Source of the DNA: Nitrosomonas cryotolerans ATCC 49181
GTDB lineage: Bacteria > Pseudomonadota > Gammaproteobacteria > Burkholderiales > Nitrosomonadaceae
Assembly (NCBI RefSeq): GCF_900143275.1
Contig: NZ_FSRO01000001.1
Coordinates: 1,692,116-1,756,115, forward strand
DNA: 64,000 nt
Direction of reading: 5' to 3'
Positions 35,825-44,935 of this stretch are shown piece after piece (position 1 is the stretch's first letter; each line of letters begins with the position of its first letter). Below the pieces are notes generated by a model, which was given only the letters and a program-made list of their open reading frames with translations, ran no database searches and was not told the origin of the DNA. The translations under genes and the position numbers were made by a program.

Positions 35825-36988
35825 ATGGAGTGTTATCTCAATAAGATCTCTATTTTGAAAATACGTCGCATTGTTTTTAATTTACACCTTTATATCGGCC
35901 TGGTGGTTGGCCTTTTTCTGGTAATCGTTGCGTTGACGGGTAGTTTGCTTGTTTTTCGGGAGGAAATCGAAACTCAGCTATACCCGGAATTAATGATAAC
36001 GGACGTGCGCGGCGAACAGGCACCGGTGCAGCGTATATTGGACGCGGTTGAGCGCGCCTATCCGCAGGATCATATTTTCTCTCTGCGCGTGCCGCGTCAG
36101 CCCGGGCAGACTTATCTGGTAAAAATGAATCATGCGCATGATCTATTTGTTTATGCCGATCCTTATAGCGGTGAATTACTGGGTGCGCACCGGCAAAGCG
36201 ATACGTTCATGGGCTGGATTACGCTCATGCATACACAGCTTTTGCTTGGGGAGCGTGGAAAGACGATTCTGGGTATTGGTGGATTGTTGCTGATTTGTAT
36301 GAGCACAACCGGTCTTTATCTGTGGTTTCCACCGAATGGCCGGGTGCTTGAGGGTTTCAAGGTCAACCGGTCCGGTTCCTGGAAAAGACGGATTTTTGAT
36401 TTACATCGCGCATTCGGGATCTATACGGTCTTTTTTCTTCTGATAATCGGTCTGACAGGTGTCTCACTGGTCTTTAATAAAACGACGGTTGAGCTGGTTG
36501 ATTTTCTGACCATCAGTCCGCCAAGACCTGCGCCAGTGCTATCCGATCCATCCAGAAAAGACAGCCACATACGTTCACTGGATCAATTGTTACAGCATGC
36601 TGATCGCCTGCTGCCGGCGCAAACAACCTGGATAAATTTTCCACAAACGCCGCAGGCACCCTGGATTGTGCGAAAAAAAGCCCCGGAGGAACTTCATCCC
36701 AATGGCCGAAATTTTATCCATTTTGATCAATATACCGGTGAAGTACTGCTGACCGAGAACGCATTGACAGCGCCCTTGGGAACGCGCATCTATAACGCAT
36801 TGTATCCATTGCATATCGGCGTGGCAGGCGGGCTGCCTACGCGTATTTTGCAAGTTGCTGCCGGCTTTTCTACTGTCGTTCTGTTTCTTACTGGCTATGT
36901 GATGTGGCGAAATAAAAGAAAAACGAATAAGCGCAAAGTAACTGACGGCATCTCCTTTATGGGGCAGTCGGGAAAACTTTTTAGGTGA
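35825..36988 (+). CDS. PepSY-associated membrane protein, possible ferric-siderophore reductase
   Basis: Protein of 387 residues with four membrane helices (LYIGLVVGLFLVIVALTGSLLVF; TILGIGGLLLICMSTTGLYLW; VFFLLIIGLTGVSLVFN; ILQVAAGFSTVVLFLTGYVMW). Conserved histidines in NLHLYIG, LMHTQLLLG, DLHRAFG and LYPLHIG could bind haem. PepSY_TM (PiuB-type) proteins sit in iron-siderophore loci and are proposed to reduce ferric siderophores at the inner membrane. It is 31 bp after the aldolase gene. No siderophore ABC importer is present in the locus, which makes periplasmic iron release by this protein attractive. Confidence 0.85.
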   Translation: MECYLNKISILKIRRIVFNLHLYIGLVVGLFLVIVALTGSLLVFREEIETQLYPELMITDVRGEQAPVQRILDAVERAYPQDHIFSLRVPRQPGQTYLVKMNHAHDLFVYADPYSGELLGAHRQSDTFMGWITLMHTQLLLGERGKTILGIGGLLLICMSTTGLYLWFPPNGRVLEGFKVNRSGSWKRRIFDLHRAFGIYTVFFLLIIGLTGVSLVFNKTTVELVDFLTISPPRPAPVLSDPSRKDSHIRSLDQLLQHADRLLPAQTTWINFPQTPQAPWIVRKKAPEELHPNGRNFIHFDQYTGEVLLTENALTAPLGTRIYNALYPLHIGVAGGLPTRILQVAAGFSTVVLFLTGYVMWRNKRKTNKRKVTDGISFMGQSGKLFR

Positions 36989-37122
36989 TGGATTTTTATT
37001 GAATAACCTGCTAATTATTTTATATTTTTTCGTATTTTCTGAATTCAATGGATGGTTCCGTAAAGTTTTGTCATGGATAGGTGACCATCCCATTTTGATC
37101 ATAACCATGAATTGGAATTTCG

Positions 37123-38394
37123 ATGATAACCAGATCAGCGCCCACAATGTTCAATAGAAAAAATATACGAGCCGCCTGTTATAGCTTTTTATTTATCTCA
37201 CTGGTGTACGGCGCTTGGCTTGGGTCTCAGCAAACGGGCTCCGCTCAGGCTGACGAGAACATCCATACGGATACTGTACCGGTCGTGAGTGCAGAAATTG
37301 CCCGGATGGATGTGCCTGTGAGATTGGTAGCTAATGGGGTTGTGACGGCAAAGCAGATGGTTGATGTCCGCCCGCAGACCAGCGCTACCGTTGAAGTCGT
37401 GCATATCAAAGAGGGACAATTCGTACAGAAGGGTGACAAATTGTTTACACTCGATGCACGCGCTGCGGTGGCCAGTCATAATCAGGCTAAGGCACAGCTT
37501 GCGAAATCCCGCGCCGATCTGGTGAATGCCGAGCATCAGTTTGAACGCCACCAGGAATTGTTTGGGAAAGGTTTTATCTCACACGCGGCTCTGGATATGG
37601 TGAGGAATCAGGTGGACAGCTTGCGGGGTCAGCTTGGGTCTGACCAGGCCGCTGTGGATGCCACTCAGGTGGCGCGCAGTTTTACTGAAATGACCGCACC
37701 GATATCCGGACGCACCGGTGCAATCTCCGTGAATCCTGGCAGTCTGGTCATGCCAAATGATTCTGCAATGGTCAGCATCACACAGATTGATCCGATACAT
37801 ATCAGCTTTTCGTTACCAGAGAAAGAGCTCAGAGGCATACGGCAAGCGCTTGAAAAGGGTCAAGTCAATGTCAGTGCGCTGCTGGAACAGACGATACAGC
37901 CAGGCGCATTAACATTTGTTGATAATGCCGTGGATACCGCGAGCGGTACGATTCGGTTGAAGGCAGAATTTCCCAATGCAGATAATGATCTCTGGCCTGG
38001 TATGTATGTCAGGGTCATGCTTGCGCCGCGTCTGCTTGCGGACGTTCTTACCGTACCCGTGCAGGCCGTTCAGATTAGCCCGGATGAAAATTTTCTTTAT
38101 GTCATCGCGGAAGATAACAGCGTCAGCTCTCGATCGGTCGATGTGCGTTTGATTCAGGATGGGCTGGCTGTAATCGAGGGAGCAGGGCTTGCGCCTGGTA
38201 CACGGGTTGTTGCGGAAGGTGCCCAGAATCTTGGGCCGGGTAGTTTTGTGGCTGAATCCGCCACCTATGATCATGTGGCTTATACGCGTAGTCCGCTCAA
38301 TAATCGGGCAGGTGAAGCACGGGATTGGGGTGTCTCGGTTAAACATGATCTGGCAGCAGTCGGGCAAACAGTCGGGCAAACAAGCCTGCGATGA
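37123..38394 (+). CDS. RND efflux periplasmic adaptor (MexA/AcrA type)
   Basis: Protein of 423 residues with an N-terminal membrane/signal segment (AACYSFLFISLVYGAWLG). The lipoyl half-motifs (VTAKQMVDVRPQTSATVEVV; AEIARMDVPVRLVANG) flank a coiled-coil hairpin (LAKSRADLVNAEHQFERHQ). The beta-barrel part follows (IDPIHISFSLPEKELRGI). It bridges the RND pump to an outer-membrane channel. It starts 134 bp after the PepSY gene and overlaps the pump gene by 4 bp. ATG 37123 has GGAA upstream; ATG 37147 is an alternative. No outer-membrane factor is encoded here, so a shared TolC-like channel is implied. Confidence 0.9.
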   Translation: MITRSAPTMFNRKNIRAACYSFLFISLVYGAWLGSQQTGSAQADENIHTDTVPVVSAEIARMDVPVRLVANGVVTAKQMVDVRPQTSATVEVVHIKEGQFVQKGDKLFTLDARAAVASHNQAKAQLAKSRADLVNAEHQFERHQELFGKGFISHAALDMVRNQVDSLRGQLGSDQAAVDATQVARSFTEMTAPISGRTGAISVNPGSLVMPNDSAMVSITQIDPIHISFSLPEKELRGIRQALEKGQVNVSALLEQTIQPGALTFVDNAVDTASGTIRLKAEFPNADNDLWPGMYVRVMLAPRLLADVLTVPVQAVQISPDENFLYVIAEDNSVSSRSVDVRLIQDGLAVIEGAGLAPGTRVVAEGAQNLGPGSFVAESATYDHVAYTRSPLNNRAGEARDWGVSVKHDLAAVGQTVGQTSLR

Positions 38395-41300
38395 ATCTAC
38401 CTGAATTCTGTATCCGTCGTCCGGTTATGACGGTATTGTTATCCCTTTCGATTATCATAGCCGGCATCCTTGCTTATCATGGTTTGCCCATTGCGGCGCT
38501 GCCCAGTTACGATGCTCCCACTATTGTAATCAATGCTGAGCTGCCCGGTGCCAGTCCTGAAACAATGGCCTCTGCGGTGGCCACGCCGCTGGAAAGGGAA
38601 TTATCCGCCATTTCGGGCCTTGCCGTAATCAGTTCAACCAGCTTGCTGGGTATGAGTGCGATTACGCTGGAATTCAATCAGAACCATTCGATGGATAGCG
38701 CTTCTATCGATGTACAGGCCGCACTTTTGCGCGTGCAGCCTTTGCTGCCGGTCGAAATGACTGCGCCGCCGTCATATAGCAAAATCAATCCCGCTGAAGC
38801 ACCGATTATTCATCTGGCTTTAACATCGCCTTCATTGCCGTTAGCGGACCTGAATAATTTTGCTGAAAACCTGATATCACCCGCGATATCTACCCTTCCG
38901 GGCCTGGCGCAAGTACAGATTAATGGTCAAAAAAGATATGCAGTACGTATCCGCGTGAATGCGGCCGCGCTTGCCGCGCGTAATCTGACGATGGATGATC
39001 TTGCCGCTGTGCTGAGCACTGTGAATGCCAATTCGCCGATAGGCACGCTGGATGGACCTCGCCAAACGCTGACCATTCAAGCCAATCGTCAGCTCGATAA
39101 TGCGGCGGCATTTGCCAATCTGATTGTGGCGACTACGCGGGGGAATGCACCGGTACGGTTGTCTGATGTGGCGCAGGTTGAAGACAGCGTGGAATCAATT
39201 AAGAGTGCAATCTGGATTAATGGTGAACGTGCCATTACACTGGCAGTACAACGTGAGCCCGGCACCAATACGGTTGCAGCCGTTGACGCGATCAAGGCAC
39301 TGTTACCGGAATTGAACGCACAAATGCCCTCATCTGTCCGTCTGAAATTGCTCAGTGATCGTTCAGTTTCCATTCGCGATGCTATTCATGACATTGAAGT
39401 GACACTGATCGTCACGATTCTTCTGGTTATACTGGTCATATTTTTCTTTTTGCGCAACGCCAGTGCGATCCTGATATCGGCATTGTCATTGATGCTGTCC
39501 TTGCTGGGAACAGTCGCTGCGATGCAATTATTCGGCTATACGCTAAATAATATTTCATTGCTGGCCATTACGCTTGCGGTTGGGCTGGTAGTCGATGACG
39601 CTATCGTGGTGTTGGAAAATATTGTGCGTTATGTTGAAGAAGGCATGCCTCCGCTGCAAGCTGCTTTGCGTGGATCAAAGGAAGTCAGCTTTACTATTGT
39701 TTCCATTTCCGTCTCGCTGGCGGCTGTTTTTATTCCGGTTTTTTTTATGCCGGGTGTCATCGGATTATTATTTCATGAATTTGCGGCCGTGGTCGGGATT
39801 GCCGTATTGGTATCCGCTTTGGTCTCCCTGACCCTGGTTCCGGTTATGGCCAGCCAATATCTAACGGTGCCGGTAAAGGTAAAAGAGGGCGGCGTCAAAT
39901 GGCAGGGCTGGTTCGAACGTGGGTTTGATGCCTTATCAGGCGCTTATGAATATGCCCTGGATCGCGCATTACGTCATCGACGCATCATGCTAGGCGTTGC
40001 ATTGAGCACGCTGATTGCGACAGTCGTATTGTTTATGGTGTTACCGAAAGGTTTTTTTCCGAGTGAGGATACCGGACAGGCGATTATTACTGTGGAAGCC
40101 GTTGAGGATATTTCTTTTCCCGCCATGATCCATGTTCTGCAACAAGCAGAAAAAGTGATCCGCAATCATCCCGCAGTCGAAATCCTGAGTATCAATGCGA
40201 CCAACAGTAATCATGCCCGTATGTTCGTGACACTTAAACCCCGCCATGAACGGCCGCATATAGACGCCATTGCTGAAAACCTGCGTCGTGATGTGGGCGC
40301 GATTCCGGGCATAAAGATTTTTATCAGCCCCATTCAGAATTTGAAACTCGGTGCCCGCACGAGTAAAAGTCGTTATCAATATGTTTTACGCAGTCTCCAT
40401 TCCGATAAACTGCATCAGGCTGCGGATAAACTGATGTCGCACATGCTCAAGGATCAGCACATTTTTCGTGATGTCAGCAGCGACATGCAGCTTAAAGGAT
40501 TACAGGCGCGGCTGAATATCGATCGTGATAAAGCCGGCCTCATGGGAGTGGAAATAGACGATATCCGGTCTGCGCTCTATAGCGCATTTGGTGAGCGCCA
40601 GGTTTCCACAATTTATGCCGCGAGTAACCGCTATAAGGTGATTATGCAGGTTGTTGCCGAGGACCAACTGGATGAGAGTGCTTTTGGCGACATTCATTTG
40701 CGCGGTAAAAATGACACGCTCATTCCTTTATCCACGGTTGTGACGGTTGAACGCGAAGTGGGGCCGGTTGCCATCAACCATACCGGACAACTCGAATCGG
40801 TCACTGTTTCCTTTAATCTCGCATCCGGTGCGGCGCTGGGCGATGCTGCGACACGCCTGAATCAGCTAAAACAGACATTACAAATACCGGAAAGCATACT
40901 CACAAGCTATGCAGGCGATGCTGCCGCATTTCAATCTTCTCAAATGAGCCAGATCGTGCTGATCATGGTGGCGCTTTTCGTTGTTTATGTGCTACTGGGC
41001 GTGTTGTATGAAAGCTATATACACCCCATTACCGTTCTTGCGGGACTACCTTCAGCTGCCGTCGGTGCGCTGGCAGTATTATGGATATTTAATATCGAAT
41101 TATCGATTATCGCCATGATTGGAATCTTGTTATTGATTGGAATAGTCAAGAAGAATGCAATCATGATGATCGATTTTGCACTGGATAAGCAACGTAATGC
41201 ACAGATTACGCCATTCGAAGCCATTCGAGCAGCCTGCTTATTGCGCTTTCGCCCAATCATGATGACGACGGTAGCTGCATTGATGGGCGCGCTCCCCATT

Positions 41301-41441
41301 GCGCTGGGCCTGGGTGCCGGCGCTGAACTGCGCCAGCCACTGGGCCTGACCGTAGTCGGCGGATTACTCTTTTCGCAAGTGATCACATTATTTATTACAC
41401 CCGTTATTTACCTTTATCTGGATGACGTATTCAAAAACTGA
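38391..41441 (+). CDS. RND-family efflux permease (HAE1/MdtB type)
   Basis: Inner-membrane pump of 1016 residues, twelve helices and two large periplasmic loops. The start (MNLPEFCIRRPVMTVLLSLS) is typical. TM4 contains the proton-relay VGLVVDDAIVVLENI with paired Asp. VKKNAIMMIDFAL lies in TM10, and GFFPSEDTGQAIITVEA in the central part. It is closest in style to HAE1/MdtC pumps. Downstream of a siderophore operon it could expel recycled or misdirected siderophore, as PvdRT-type pumps do; drug efflux is equally possible. The stop codon TGA overlaps a sequence that matches the end of an IS3 element. Confidence 0.92.
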   Translation: MNLPEFCIRRPVMTVLLSLSIIIAGILAYHGLPIAALPSYDAPTIVINAELPGASPETMASAVATPLERELSAISGLAVISSTSLLGMSAITLEFNQNHSMDSASIDVQAALLRVQPLLPVEMTAPPSYSKINPAEAPIIHLALTSPSLPLADLNNFAENLISPAISTLPGLAQVQINGQKRYAVRIRVNAAALAARNLTMDDLAAVLSTVNANSPIGTLDGPRQTLTIQANRQLDNAAAFANLIVATTRGNAPVRLSDVAQVEDSVESIKSAIWINGERAITLAVQREPGTNTVAAVDAIKALLPELNAQMPSSVRLKLLSDRSVSIRDAIHDIEVTLIVTILLVILVIFFFLRNASAILISALSLMLSLLGTVAAMQLFGYTLNNISLLAITLAVGLVVDDAIVVLENIVRYVEEGMPPLQAALRGSKEVSFTIVSISVSLAAVFIPVFFMPGVIGLLFHEFAAVVGIAVLVSALVSLTLVPVMASQYLTVPVKVKEGGVKWQGWFERGFDALSGAYEYALDRALRHRRIMLGVALSTLIATVVLFMVLPKGFFPSEDTGQAIITVEAVEDISFPAMIHVLQQAEKVIRNHPAVEILSINATNSNHARMFVTLKPRHERPHIDAIAENLRRDVGAIPGIKIFISPIQNLKLGARTSKSRYQYVLRSLHSDKLHQAADKLMSHMLKDQHIFRDVSSDMQLKGLQARLNIDRDKAGLMGVEIDDIRSALYSAFGERQVSTIYAASNRYKVIMQVVAEDQLDESAFGDIHLRGKNDTLIPLSTVVTVEREVGPVAINHTGQLESVTVSFNLASGAALGDAATRLNQLKQTLQIPESILTSYAGDAAAFQSSQMSQIVLIMVALFVVYVLLGVLYESYIHPITVLAGLPSAAVGALAVLWIFNIELSIIAMIGILLLIGIVKKNAIMMIDFALDKQRNAQITPFEAIRAACLLRFRPIMMTTVAALMGALPIALGLGAGAELRQPLGLTVVGGLLFSQVITLFITPVIYLYLDDVFKN

Positions 41442-41553
41442 AGTGGTACTGTTTCTTTTCCACGTATCGTTGTCAAGGCTATTTTTGCTTTGAATTCTGT
41501 GGAATATTGCATGCGTTTCTTGCTCATGATTATGTCTCTCTATTTATCTCATA

Positions 41554-42828
41554 AAGACTACTGCACAACTCCCCCGTCAGCGCAATAACCGACTAAAATA
41601 GTGACAAGCAGAAGACATTTGGAGCAAGAGATGCAGATGAGTTTTGGAACACTCGAATTGGCACAGAGATTGAGACGAGACAGTGTGCTAATGAAGATTG
41701 ATGTCCTGATTGACTGGGAGGAGTTACGTTCGAAGCTTACAGGCTTATACAAGCGCGAGTTATCACATGGTGGAGGACAGGAACCATTTGATAGGTTGAT
41801 GATGTTCAAGGCGATCCTGCTGGGACAGTGGCATAGTTTGTCGGATGCTGCGTTGGAGCAAGCACTGTATGTTCGGATTGATTTTCTACAATTTTGTGGT
41901 TTGTCCTTGTCGGATGCGATACCGGACGAAACCACTCTGTGTCGGTTTCGCAATCGATTGGTGTCCGGCAATCGGTTAGACGATCTGCTAGCTTCGATCA
42001 ATGAACAGCTTCAATCACACGGATTGATGATCAAGGGCGCAACGGGAGCGGTAATTGATGCCACGCTGATTGAGTCAGCGGCACGCCCTAAAAAGGCTAT
42101 CCTGCTTGAGGTGGATACCGAAGGTAAGGCTGTTCAATTTGAGGATGGCAGCCAACCAGGAATCACCTGTATTGAAGAACAAAGCGCGGATCTAGATGCG
42201 ACCTGGCTAAAAAAGGCAAGAAGTCGCAATTTGGCTACCGCAGTTACCTGGTAGTAGACGCGCAAAACGGCTATGTGCGTGGAGTTCACACTGCCCCTGC
42301 CAACCAGAGCGAAATGATACATTTCGAAGCAGCTATCAAGGGTGCGCACATCGAGGCGAATCGGGTATATGCCGACAAAGGATCAGCCAGCAACGCCAAT
42401 CGGCAGTTTCTAAGAAATCACAAAATCAAGAGCGCAATCATGCATCGCGCGTACAAGAACAAACCGCTCTCGGCACGCCAGAAGCTGGCGAATAAATTGA
42501 TCAGCAAAAAACGCTATATTGTTGAACAGTGTTTCGGCACGGCCAAACGCCTATTCGGAATGGGCCGCGCCAGCTACTTCGGCACGGCAAAAGTCAACGC
42601 CCAAGTTATGCTGAAAAGTATCTGCATGAATCTAAAAAAAGCGGCCAACAAAATTTTCGTGGACAAGCCACCAAGGGGAGTAGTCCGTCCAATTGCTACA
42701 TAAAGGGGGAAACTCCCTTTAAAAATAGGAAAAACCTCATTTTTTTCCAAGATAGCACGCATAAAAAATGTCATTTGGGCATTTTTTCCATTGTCACAGT
42801 AAATTTACGCAGTTGTGCAGAGGTCTTT
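41554..42828 (+). mobile_element. IS5-family element, copy A
   Basis: 1275 bp with imperfect terminal repeats: left AAAGACTACTGCACAACT, right AGTTGTGCAGAGGTCTTT. The target duplication is CAT (41551-41553 and 42829-42831), confirmed by the uninterrupted IS3 end near 61150. It carries one transposase gene, frameshifted. Copy B is at 61195-62373. Confidence 0.85.
41631..42703 (+). pseudogene. IS5-family transposase, frameshifted (copy A)
   Basis: Starts at ATG 41631 (GGAG ribosome site at 41621). The DDE transposase reads LSHGGGQEPFDRLMMFKAIL, IPDETTLCRFRNRL, AVIDATLIESA and RVYADKGSASNANRQFL. The frame breaks near 42212, where this copy has six A's in CTAAAAAAGGC and copy B has seven. The second part continues as GVHTAPANQSEMIHFEA to 42703. 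It is otherwise nearly identical to copy B. A single A lost in a homopolymer disables it, unless slippage restores the frame. Confidence 0.85.
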
Positions 42829-43163
42829 CATATCAGCGCTTAATAATTTTCCCAGTTTTGCGATACCACTTCAACCTGAAGCCTTCTTGATGAAATAATC
42901 GATTCTGAGCCCTATTTAGAGTTTTTCTATAGGTATATAAATGGAGGCTTATCGTGAGGCTAACAGGTAATACAGCTTTGATGCGGTCTTGGTTATGTAT
43001 CGCATCGAAGCCTATCACTTTAAGAAGTATTAAAAACCTAAGGAATATCTTGTTATTGACGTTAGGAAATAATTAGCTTAATCCTATTTTTAGCAATTGA
43101 TAAATAATTTAATTAAATTAAAAGTTTGTATAGCTTAGCAGTCTCCAAGAGGGTGAGAAAATT

Positions 43164-44723
43164 ATGGAATGGTTTAGAGCATGTTTAGCAGGTATTTTAT
43201 TAAGTGTATTATTTGTTGCTCCTGTTAATGCTCAATGGGATGAAGCCATTACAACTTATGCAGCTGGTGATTATGAAAAAGCATTAAAAATTATAAAACC
43301 ACTTGCTGAAAAGGGACATACCTTTGCACAGTCCTATCTTGGGGTTATGTACGGAAAGGGTCAAGGTGTATTGCAGGGTTATAAGATGGCGGCTAAGTGG
43401 TATCAAATGGCTGCGGATCAGGGAAATGCCTCAGCACAAAACAACCTTGGCTTAATGTATGGAAAGGGTGAAGGCGTATTGCAAGACTATAAGATGGCCG
43501 TTAAGTGGTTTCAAATGGCTGTGGATCAAGGATATGCCTCGGCACAGTACAATCTTGGGACCATGTACGTAGACGGTCTAGGCGTATTGCAAGACTATAA
43601 GATGGCGGCTAAGTGGTTTCAAATGGCTGCGGATCAAGGACATGCCTCAGCACAGTACAATCTTGGGGTTATGTACGAAGATGGTCAAGGCGTATCGCAA
43701 AACTATAAGATGGCCGCTAAGTGGTTTCAAATGGCTGCAGATCAGGGAGATGCCTCAGCACAGTACAATCTTGGGGTTATGTACGAAAACGGTCAAGGCG
43801 TGTCGCAAGACTATAAGATAGCCGCTAAGTGGTTTCAAATGGCTGCGGATCGGGGAGATGCTTCAGCACAGTATAATCTTGGGGTTATGTACGAAGATGG
43901 TCAAGGCGTGTTGCAAGACTATAAGATAGCCGTTAAGTGGTTTCAAATGGCTGCGGATCAGGGAGATGCCTCAGCACAGTACAATCTTGGGGTTATGTAC
44001 GAAAACGGTCATGGCGTATTGCAAGATTATAAAATGGCCGTTAAGTGGTACCAAATGGCTGCGGATCAGGGAGATGCCTCAGCACAGTACAATCTTGGGG
44101 TTATGTACGAAAACGGTCAAGGCGTGTCGCAAGACTATAAGATAGCCGCTAAGTGGTTTCAAATGGCTGCGGATCGGGGAGATGCTTCAGCACAGTATAA
44201 TCTTGGGGTTATGTACGAAGATGGTCAAGGCGTGTTGCAAGACTATAAGATAGCCGTTAAGTGGTTTCAAATGGCTGCGGATCAGGGAGATGCCTCAGCA
44301 CAGTACAATCTTGGGGTTATGTACGAAAACGGTCATGGCGTATTGCAAGATTATAAAATGGCCGTTAAGTGGTACCAAATGGCTGCGGATCAGGGAGATG
44401 CCTCAGCACAGTACAATCTTGGCTTAATGTACGCAAATGGTCGAGGTGTTCTGCTAGATTATAAGGTGGCCGTTAAGTGGTATCAAATGGCTGCGGATCA
44501 GGGGGATGTAGTTGCACAACATAATCTTGGGGTCATGTACGAATATGGTGAGGGCGTGTTGCAGGATTATAAGATGGCTCATATGTTTTACAATATTGTC
44601 GCTTCTAACGGAACCGAGCAAGCCAGAGAAAATCGGGATGAAATATCAGTCAAAATGACACCTCAACAGATAGCAGAGGCTCAAGAAATGGCAAGAGAAT
44701 GGATAGAAAAACATGAATTCTGA
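43164..44723 (+). CDS. Sel1-repeat protein, exported, large
   Basis: Protein of 519 residues with a signal peptide (AGILLSVLFVAPVNAQ). About twelve Sel1-like repeats of 36 residues follow (pattern A-A-WF/YQMAADQG-ASAQYNLGVMYE-G-GV-QDYK). Sel1 repeats form alpha solenoids for protein contact. A ribosome site GAGGGTGAG precedes ATG 43164. The C terminus (KMTPQQIAEAQEMAREWIEKH) is nearly the same as in the next gene. An internal 324-bp block is present twice in tandem and almost unchanged, so copy number may vary. Partner and role unknown; host-cell interaction and envelope maintenance are both known for such proteins. Confidence 0.9.
   Translation: MEWFRACLAGILLSVLFVAPVNAQWDEAITTYAAGDYEKALKIIKPLAEKGHTFAQSYLGVMYGKGQGVLQGYKMAAKWYQMAADQGNASAQNNLGLMYGKGEGVLQDYKMAVKWFQMAVDQGYASAQYNLGTMYVDGLGVLQDYKMAAKWFQMAADQGHASAQYNLGVMYEDGQGVSQNYKMAAKWFQMAADQGDASAQYNLGVMYENGQGVSQDYKIAAKWFQMAADRGDASAQYNLGVMYEDGQGVLQDYKIAVKWFQMAADQGDASAQYNLGVMYENGHGVLQDYKMAVKWYQMAADQGDASAQYNLGVMYENGQGVSQDYKIAAKWFQMAADRGDASAQYNLGVMYEDGQGVLQDYKIAVKWFQMAADQGDASAQYNLGVMYENGHGVLQDYKMAVKWYQMAADQGDASAQYNLGLMYANGRGVLLDYKVAVKWYQMAADQGDVVAQHNLGVMYEYGEGVLQDYKMAHMFYNIVASNGTEQARENRDEISVKMTPQQIAEAQEMAREWIEKHEF
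43740..44387 (+). repeat. 324-bp tandem duplication inside the Sel1 gene
   Basis: Positions about 43740-44063 and 44064-44387 appear identical at offset 324, that is three 108-bp Sel1 units each. Shared rare variants such as GCGGATCGGGGAGATGCTTC occur in both blocks. This marks a recent event compared with the diverged older units. Confidence 0.85.
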
Positions 44724-44880
44724 TTTATCACTTTAAATTTATCGTCAAAAATTATTTATGACTTCCCGCATAAAAACTTAATTGGTAAATTTCTGTAATC
44801 GCTTTCATTTGCTCAGCGCTTTGTAGAATGCTGTGATTTACAATTTTGAAACGGTTTCATCTTTTCAATAATTGGAAATT
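44721..44880. repeat. 3' flank shared by the two Sel1 genes, copy 1
   Basis: About 160 bp after the first Sel1 gene, with CCCGCATAAAAACTTAATTG and TTGTAGAATGCTGTGATTTA. It is repeated at 45672-45830 after the second. The duplication thus included non-coding DNA. Confidence 0.85.
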
Positions 44881-44935
44881 CTGTGGACAAAGGTCTGGTA
44901 TTTAATTTCAAACAGATAAGCATCAGGGGTAAAAA

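Larger units (their letters stand above)
41440..42873. mobile_element. IS3-family remnant with an IS5-family element inserted
   Basis: 41440-41553 plus 42829-42873 match the orfA start and terminal repeat of the IS3 element at 59839-61194 (minus strand reading MSKKRMQYSTEFKAKIALT). The IS3 body is deleted down to about 160 bp. The IS5 element at 41554-42828 split it, leaving CAT on both sides where the intact IS3 end has CAT once. Confidence 0.75.

Noticed and set aside
43380-44500. Regular repeats that might suggest a CRISPR array
   Set aside because: The period is 108 bp, the units are in frame and encode 36-residue Sel1 repeats; there are no unique spacers.
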